Source: Bacilli bacterium
Lineage (GTDB): Bacteria > Bacillota_I > Bacilli_A > RF39 > UBA660
Length of the DNA stretch: 17,074 bases
Assembly (NCBI GenBank): GCA_016295795.1
Contig: JAEDKN010000018.1
Location: forward strand, 1-17,074
Direction of reading: 5' to 3'
In this document: in pieces, positions 13,118 through 17,074 of the stretch
Position numbering within the stretch: position 1 is the stretch's first letter
Layout: each line of letters opens with the position of its first letter
The notes under the pieces: generated by a model
The model's input: the letters and a program-made list of their open reading frames with translations, nothing else
Database searches by the model: none
Told to the model about the DNA's origin: nothing
Made by a program: the position numbers and the translations under genes

Positions 13118-14058
13118 ACAAATGTTATCTAGGAATAGATATAGGATCTATTTCTACAAAAGGTGTTATAATAGATGAGGATAACAAAATATTAGCAAGT
13201 GGATACATATGGACTAAAGGCAATCCAATTAAAGCTGTAAAAGATTTACTAAAAATACTAAGAGAACAATTTAATGACGAAGATTATAAAATAGTAAATG
13301 TTGGTACAACAGGAAGTGCCAGAAAATTAATTGGAGCAATGCTTTCAGCTTCTACTGTAAAAAATGAAATAACTGCACATGCTATAGGGACTATTTCCAA
13401 ATATCCTAATGTTAAAACAATCCTAGAAATAGGAGGTCAAGATTCTAAAATTATAATAGTTGAGGATAAAATAGTTACTGATTATGCTATGAATACACTA
13501 TGCGCAGCAGGAACAGGGTCTTTTCTATCTAGTCAAGCAAAAAGATTAGATGTTGATGTTGAAGACTTCGGCAAAATTGCTTTAACTTCTAAGAATCCTA
13601 CTAAAATTGCTGCTAGATGTACTGTATTTGCAGAAAGTGATTTAGTACACAAAGCTGGAAGTGGTTATAAAAAAGAAGACATTATTGCTGGTCTTTGCAG
13701 AAGTATAGTATTAAATTATCTAAATAACGTTGGAAAAGGCAAAAAAATAAAGTCCCCTATTGTATTTCAAGGTGGTGTAAGCAAAAACATTGGCGTTGTT
13801 AAAGCTTTTGAAGATGTTTTAAATGAAAAAATCATTGTTGATGAAAACTCACACCTAATGGGTGCATTAGGAGTAGCAATTCTTTCAAAACAAGAAAAAG
13901 AAGAACATATATTTGACTTTAATATCATAGATTTAGAATTTGAAACTAAGGCTATAGAATGTCAAAAATGTCCAAATCATTGTGAAATAATCACAATTAA
14001 AAAAGATAATAAAATAATAGATTCGTGGGGAAATAGATGTGAAAGAGGAACCATATAA
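13114..14058 (+). CDS. ATP-dependent acyl-CoA dehydratase activase (HgdC/BadF-like)
   Basis: 314 residues of the BcrAD/BadFG ASKHA fold. Nucleotide loops: YLGIDIGSISTKGVIID (5-21) and LEIGGQDSKIIIV (104-116); VFQGGVSKN at 217-225. Cys130 (NTLCAAGTGSF) and Cys169 (AARCTVFAESD) are the two ligands that, in the dimer, hold one bridging [4Fe-4S]; their spacing of 39 is the same as in Acidaminococcus HgdC. The enzyme uses ATP to push an electron into the dehydratase cluster. Beyond the usual ~260 residues it has a tail with C283, C286, C290 and C309 (ECQKCPNHCE, then GNRCERG), a second candidate cluster typical of the DUF2229-linked type. It is translationally coupled to the previous gene (ATGA) with an AGGAGG site. 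Confidence 0.93.
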   Translation: MNKCYLGIDIGSISTKGVIIDEDNKILASGYIWTKGNPIKAVKDLLKILREQFNDEDYKIVNVGTTGSARKLIGAMLSASTVKNEITAHAIGTISKYPNVKTILEIGGQDSKIIIVEDKIVTDYAMNTLCAAGTGSFLSSQAKRLDVDVEDFGKIALTSKNPTKIAARCTVFAESDLVHKAGSGYKKEDIIAGLCRSIVLNYLNNVGKGKKIKSPIVFQGGVSKNIGVVKAFEDVLNEKIIVDENSHLMGALGVAILSKQEKEEHIFDFNIIDLEFETKAIECQKCPNHCEIITIKKDNKIIDSWGNRCERGTI

Positions 14059-14076
14059 TGATTCCTCTTTATTTTA
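14042..14076 (+). terminator. Terminator of the dehydratase-like operon
   Basis: AAAGAGGAA (14042-14050), an 11-base loop that contains the stop codon, TTCCTCTTT (14062-14070) and then a T-rich tract. It ends the rightward operon; leftward it lacks a T tract. Confidence 0.75.
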
Positions 14077-14079
14077 TTA

Positions 14080-14988
14080 TTAATTCAAATAAGCATTATT
14101 TAATATAGATTTTTCCAAAACTTTGGACTTTTGTAAACTTCTTACATAATACAAAGCCTCTTTTTGTGCATCTATACCATATTTTTTATCTAACTCTTCC
14201 AATGATTCATCGCAAGTGTAATAACTATCAAAATATTCTTTAAAATATTCTGGCAATTCTTTTCCACCGAACAAGTAATTACCAAATCCTTTATAAACAA
14301 TAAAATCATCACTTTCACTATTAAAACAATATATTTTACCATTTCTATATATTCCAATACATAAATTAGTAGAATCTACCATTAAACTTATCTCTTCCTC
14401 AGGTATATCAATTATTGAAACCATATGATTTCCAACAATGTTATTAGAAATAATTCTTTGAAGTTCTCCTTGCTTATTTTCATCATTATCAATTATAGTT
14501 CTATTTATATCAACTATCTTAATAATATCTTCACTATCCTCATCTAAAGTAACTATTAAGTTCCTAGCATTATACTTAGGATCTATTGCATTCATTTTCG
14601 CAGTAAAATCATCAGCAAAACTAGTACATACTCCTTTATTTTCTTCTTGAAATGATAATCTATAATATCCCGTAATTAAATTATCTGCTACACCATAACC
14701 ATCTATTTCTTTCCAAGTATCATCCATTACTTTCATTATCGTTTGCAAATCATTTAAATTAAGATTTTTTATATCATTTGCATAGCTCTCTAAATTATCA
14801 TTATAATCATCAATTTCCTCAGCATATAGACTTTGATTCTCATCAACTGTTTTATTATAAGTTTTAGGATATGCTAAAAATTCATAAAGCAAAAATCCAC
14901 AAATCAAAAAACTTGTGGCTTTTAATTTTATCGCTCTTATTTCACTGTGATTAACATTTCTATTTAATCTATAATTTTTAGTTTCCAT
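14080..14988 (-). CDS. Membrane-anchored transglutaminase-like cysteine enzyme (predicted)
   Basis: 302 residues from the ATG at 14988, preceded by GGGTGA; an ATG 19 codons upstream has no ribosome site and is rejected. A basic N terminus and one membrane segment (about 21-40, SFLICGFLLYEFLAYP) would anchor the rest outside. The middle shows the order Cys-His-Asp of a transglutaminase-like fold: NKGVCTSFADDFTAKMNA with C121, GNHMVSII with H188, and LMVDSTNLC with D205. Such folds act as proteases, amidases or transglutaminases; the substrate cannot be told. The region between (140-180) is Asp-rich. It ends with a helical tail (EALYYVRSLQKSKVLEKS). The gene lies 36 bases behind sigG on the same strand, so it could be transcribed with sigG in the forespore. 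I do not recognise a named family, so the triad assignment is from motif order. Confidence 0.7.
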   Translation of the reverse strand: METKNYRLNRNVNHSEIRAIKLKATSFLICGFLLYEFLAYPKTYNKTVDENQSLYAEEIDDYNDNLESYANDIKNLNLNDLQTIMKVMDDTWKEIDGYGVADNLITGYYRLSFQEENKGVCTSFADDFTAKMNAIDPKYNARNLIVTLDEDSEDIIKIVDINRTIIDNDENKQGELQRIISNNIVGNHMVSIIDIPEEEISLMVDSTNLCIGIYRNGKIYCFNSESDDFIVYKGFGNYLFGGKELPEYFKEYFDSYYTCDESLEELDKKYGIDAQKEALYYVRSLQKSKVLEKSILNNAYLN

Positions 14989-15080
14989 ATTTTCACCCAA
15001 ATCAGATTTATAATGTAGTATAAAATGTTTTTTTATAAAAATCAATATACACTTATAAATATGGAAAATTTACAAGAAAT

Positions 15081-15857
15081 TTATCTTAAAGTTGCCCTTA
15101 AGCTATCTATTATTCCTTTTTCTATTCTAGATACTTGTGCCTGACTTATTCCAAGTTCCTCAGATATTTCCATTTGAGTTTTACCGATAATGAATCTTTG
15201 ATCTAATACGTATTGTTCTCTCCTACTCAATTTGTTTATTGCTTCATTCATAGACATTTTTATATCTATATCTTTATTTTTTGTTTTTTTATCCTCAATT
15301 TGATCGCACAAATAAATTGTATCACCACCGTCATTATAAATAGGCTCAAAAATACTAACTGGATCTCTCATTGATTCTAAGGCATTAACAACATTATATG
15401 TATCTGTTTCTAAACACTTAGCGATTTCTTCTATTGTAGGTTCCTCATTATTTTTCATGGTAAGCTCTTCTTTAACCTTTAATGCTCTATATGCCAAATC
15501 TTTTACAGACCTACTTACTCTTATGCTGTTATTATCCCTGAGATATCTTTTTACCTCTCCTTGAATCATTGGAACACAATAAGTTGAGAATTTAACACCA
15601 TAAGATAAATCAAAATTATCTATAGCTTTCAACAAGCCAATGCATCCAATTTGAAATAAGTCATCCATGTTATCTACATGTTTATTAAATTTCTTTAATA
15701 TGCTTAAAACCAACTTTAGATTTCCATTTACTAACTCCTCTCTGGCATGAGTATCCCCTTCACTCATCTTTTTAAATAATTCATTCATCTCTTCAGATGT
15801 TAATACTTTAATATTTGCTGTATTCACGCCACTTATTTCCACTTTGTGACGTGCCAT
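15081..15857 (-). CDS. sigG: RNA polymerase forespore sigma factor SigG
   Basis: 258 residues (B. subtilis: 260), collinear with SigG throughout. The SigG-specific N terminus (MARHKVEISGVNTANIKVL) is present. Region 2: EELVNGNLKLVLSILKKF, DDLFQIGCIGLLKAIDNFD, VKFSTYCVPMIQGEVKRYLR, DNNSIRVSRS (39-116). Region 3: the PVSIFEPIYNDGGD block (166-179) typical of SigF/SigG. Region 4 HTH: TQMEISEELGISQAQVSRIE (227-246). It directs late transcription in the forespore. Start ATG at 15857 with AAGGAG (15872-15867) ten bases upstream. The usual partners spoIIGA-sigE are not upstream; a surface protein gene is. The leader can fold into a hairpin that buries the ribosome site. Confidence 0.96.
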   Translation of the reverse strand: MARHKVEISGVNTANIKVLTSEEMNELFKKMSEGDTHAREELVNGNLKLVLSILKKFNKHVDNMDDLFQIGCIGLLKAIDNFDLSYGVKFSTYCVPMIQGEVKRYLRDNNSIRVSRSVKDLAYRALKVKEELTMKNNEEPTIEEIAKCLETDTYNVVNALESMRDPVSIFEPIYNDGGDTIYLCDQIEDKKTKNKDIDIKMSMNEAINKLSRREQYVLDQRFIIGKTQMEISEELGISQAQVSRIEKGIIDSLRATLR

Positions 15858-15861
15858 AAAA

Positions 15862-15903
15862 AAATTCTCCTTTCATACCTATTAAGGTACAAAAGAAGAA
15901 TTT
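15862..15903 (-). promoter_or_regulatory. sigG leader hairpin hiding the ribosome binding site; possible terminator
   Basis: Read leftward as RNA, bases 15903-15885 (5' arm AAATTCTTCTTTTGTACCT) pair without a break with 15880-15862 (3' arm, containing AAGGAG), giving a 19-bp stem with three G-U pairs and the loop TAAT. The ribosome binding site of sigG is wholly inside the 3' arm. Five further T before the ATG make the structure look like an intrinsic terminator as well. Read-through mRNA from the surface gene would therefore be ended or left untranslated. Confidence 0.7.
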
Positions 15904-15910
15904 CTATTCA
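15880..15910 (-). promoter_or_regulatory. Predicted SigF/SigG promoter of sigG
   Basis: Read leftward, TGAATA (15910-15905), 18 bases, CTTAATA (15886-15880). TGAATA is the B. subtilis SigG -35 consensus and CTTAATA matches the -10 CATACTA at five of seven positions. Start would be near 15874, leaving a short leader GAAAGGAG... that lacks the 5' arm of the hairpin. Confidence 0.5.
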
Positions 15911-15915
15911 AATAA

Positions 15916-17074
15916 TTATTTTACAACATATGGATTATTAATAGTTCCATCTCCTGAAGTTATCTCGACACTAGATGCAAGATTTATTACTGGGCGGACA
16001 CCTGAAGTATAAGCCGAAAGTGCATTATAAATTACCCCAGCATTATAAACGTCCCCAACAAGAGTAAAGGATTCTTCATAGCCGAAAGGAGTCATGGTCC
16101 AATAAATAGCATTATTATTCAAATAATATTTATTTGTCTCATCGGGCATTTGTTCTGTCCAAACGCCTCCAGCGTACATTAATTCATCTATCGTTATTAA
16201 CCCTATTGGATAAATTAACGCTTTATTACCTTTTGAACTCGTACTTATTGTAAACAAATCATTTGTTTGTGGACATGCAAACTTAGGTTCATACGTAATT
16301 ATCAGCCTGTTATAAACTTCATAGCGCGTTGTACTAGTTCCATATCCCGATCCAGAATATAGACCTCTATCATTACAGAATCCTGCATCAGGTGCCACAT
16401 ATGATGTATAACTTAATAGATTTTCCTGGTACCAGTTATCTAAATACGTTTTCATTGTACTATTATTTGTGTTTGCATGTGTTGCCTCATATGTTGTAGA
16501 TCCTGCAGTTCCATACATATATCCTACATATGCATTATCATTATAGTTAGTATTAAATGCACTACTTCCTACTGGGAAATCTGTAATTAACCTTATACTT
16601 CCATCTTCATTTATCCTTACTACTCTCCATAGTATATCTTCAGTTACATTTGCTGAAAATGTTGCTTTTTCACTAGTCAATGTTCCTCCATAATCTGTAC
16701 AAGTCGTATCATCAAAACCTATAACAACTCCATATAATGTATTGGTGCAGACATTTGTAGATAAACATTGCTCTTCAGTCGGATTATATTCAAAGCCTCC
16801 ACTTTCAATATAAACTGCACTTTCACCATTATATGTACATTTGTTTTTAGTTTGTGTCCCAAACTTAACATAGTTGTTATTTACATTTCCTCTAAAATAA
16901 TATGTAGTAGCGTTACCTTCAGTGTTTGTACTTGTATAATATAATCCTTTTCCATTTGTATCACTACTTATTTGTGAAAAATCAATTGATGAATCTGACT
17001 GTGCTGTATTATCAGCTAATATTTTATCTGATAGTGTTCCTATTGAACCACCAGAACTTCCACCAGAACCATTT
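15916..17074 (-). CDS. Large surface protein, C-terminal part (N terminus beyond window)
   Basis: The frame stays open from the stop at 15916 to the window end, so the TTG at 16678-16680 is not a start. At least 385 residues. The beginning is Gly/Ser-rich (GSGGSSGGSIGTLSDKIL), then LYYTSTNTEGNATTYYFRG and NNNYVKFG, then a Cys-containing insert (KC, QC, VC and TC), then LWRVVRINEDGSIRLI, then a Tyr/Thr/Asn-rich globular part (YLDNWYQENL, WTMTPFGYEESFTLVG, YTSGVRPVINLASSVEITSGDGTINNPYVVK). The WRVVRINEDGSIRLI domain with the closing 'SGVRPVINL...GDGT..NPY' is a recurring extracellular module in gut Bacilli and related genomes. The function is unknown; adhesion or envelope structure is likely. 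It lies 58 bases upstream of sigG on the same strand; read-through is blocked as described under the sigG leader. Confidence 0.8.
   Translation of the reverse strand, partial: NGSGGSSGGSIGTLSDKILADNTAQSDSSIDFSQISSDTNGKGLYYTSTNTEGNATTYYFRGNVNNNYVKFGTQTKNKCTYNGESAVYIESGGFEYNPTEEQCLSTNVCTNTLYGVVIGFDDTTCTDYGGTLTSEKATFSANVTEDILWRVVRINEDGSIRLITDFPVGSSAFNTNYNDNAYVGYMYGTAGSTTYEATHANTNNSTMKTYLDNWYQENLLSYTSYVAPDAGFCNDRGLYSGSGYGTSTTRYEVYNRLIITYEPKFACPQTNDLFTISTSSKGNKALIYPIGLITIDELMYAGGVWTEQMPDETNKYYLNNNAIYWTMTPFGYEESFTLVGDVYNAGVIYNALSAYTSGVRPVINLASSVEITSGDGTINNPYVVK

Noticed and set aside
1..17074. tRNA or rRNA genes
   Set aside because: I saw no cloverleaf with a T-loop GTTCRA-type motif and CCA-side stem, and no rRNA-like GC-richer block.

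Overview
The window is very AT-rich (roughly a quarter G+C), uses strong AGGAG-type ribosome binding sites and short U-tailed terminators, and carries sigG, the late forespore sigma factor. That points to a low-GC, spore-forming Firmicute. The WRVVRINEDGSIRLI surface protein and the membrane-anchored surface protein ending in LNWKQAV suggest an uncultured gut Bacilli lineage (Erysipelotrichales/RF39-like), but that placement is an inference. The standard genetic code is used: one gene ends in TGA directly before its overlapping partner.

Left part (1-2735): remains of mobile DNA. A serine recombinase lacking both ends abuts a histidine-phosphatase remnant with two in-frame stops. Intact YdcF-like (DUF218) and NUDIX genes follow, then the frameshifted coiled-coil tail of a probable Mob relaxase that ends in a strong two-way terminator.

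2732-5484: a leftward operon with a 546-residue protein carrying a putative ADP-ribosyltransferase fold (H235, Y298, E351) flanked by three copies of a ~38-residue repeat. It is followed closely by a DUF6985-like candidate immunity gene and an 84-residue gene. A 16-bp palindrome lies upstream. A small acidic protein with its own terminator comes before it.

5485-5811 has no convincing protein gene. It has an extended -10 element, several consecutive hairpins and a strong rightward terminator with no rightward gene ahead of it, so it is a candidate small RNA.

5812-9272: housekeeping-like genes: DUF1653, YtxH, a lipoprotein, an unknown protein, a divergent CofE-like ligase, and a membrane-anchored surface protein, with clear promoters and terminators.

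9338-14058: an orphan KinB-like membrane histidine kinase and a membrane-anchored IIB-type PTS domain whose phosphorylated Cys is Asn. Facing away from these is a translationally coupled three-gene operon related to 2-hydroxyacyl-CoA dehydratases and their ATP-dependent activase. Perfect Spo0A-box heptamers (TGTCGAA) lie in front of both the kinase and the dehydratase operon.

14080-17074: a membrane-anchored protein with a transglutaminase-like Cys-His-Asp triad, then sigG, then the C-terminal part of a large surface protein. The sigG leader can form a 19-bp hairpin that buries the ribosome binding site and ends in a U run. A forespore-type promoter overlaps the hairpin so that transcripts starting there would lack its 5' arm. 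This looks like a device that silences read-through mRNA but not forespore mRNA. The strongest candidates for undescribed biology are this arrangement, the repeat-flanked ART operon, the structured RNA and the Cys-less IIB protein.
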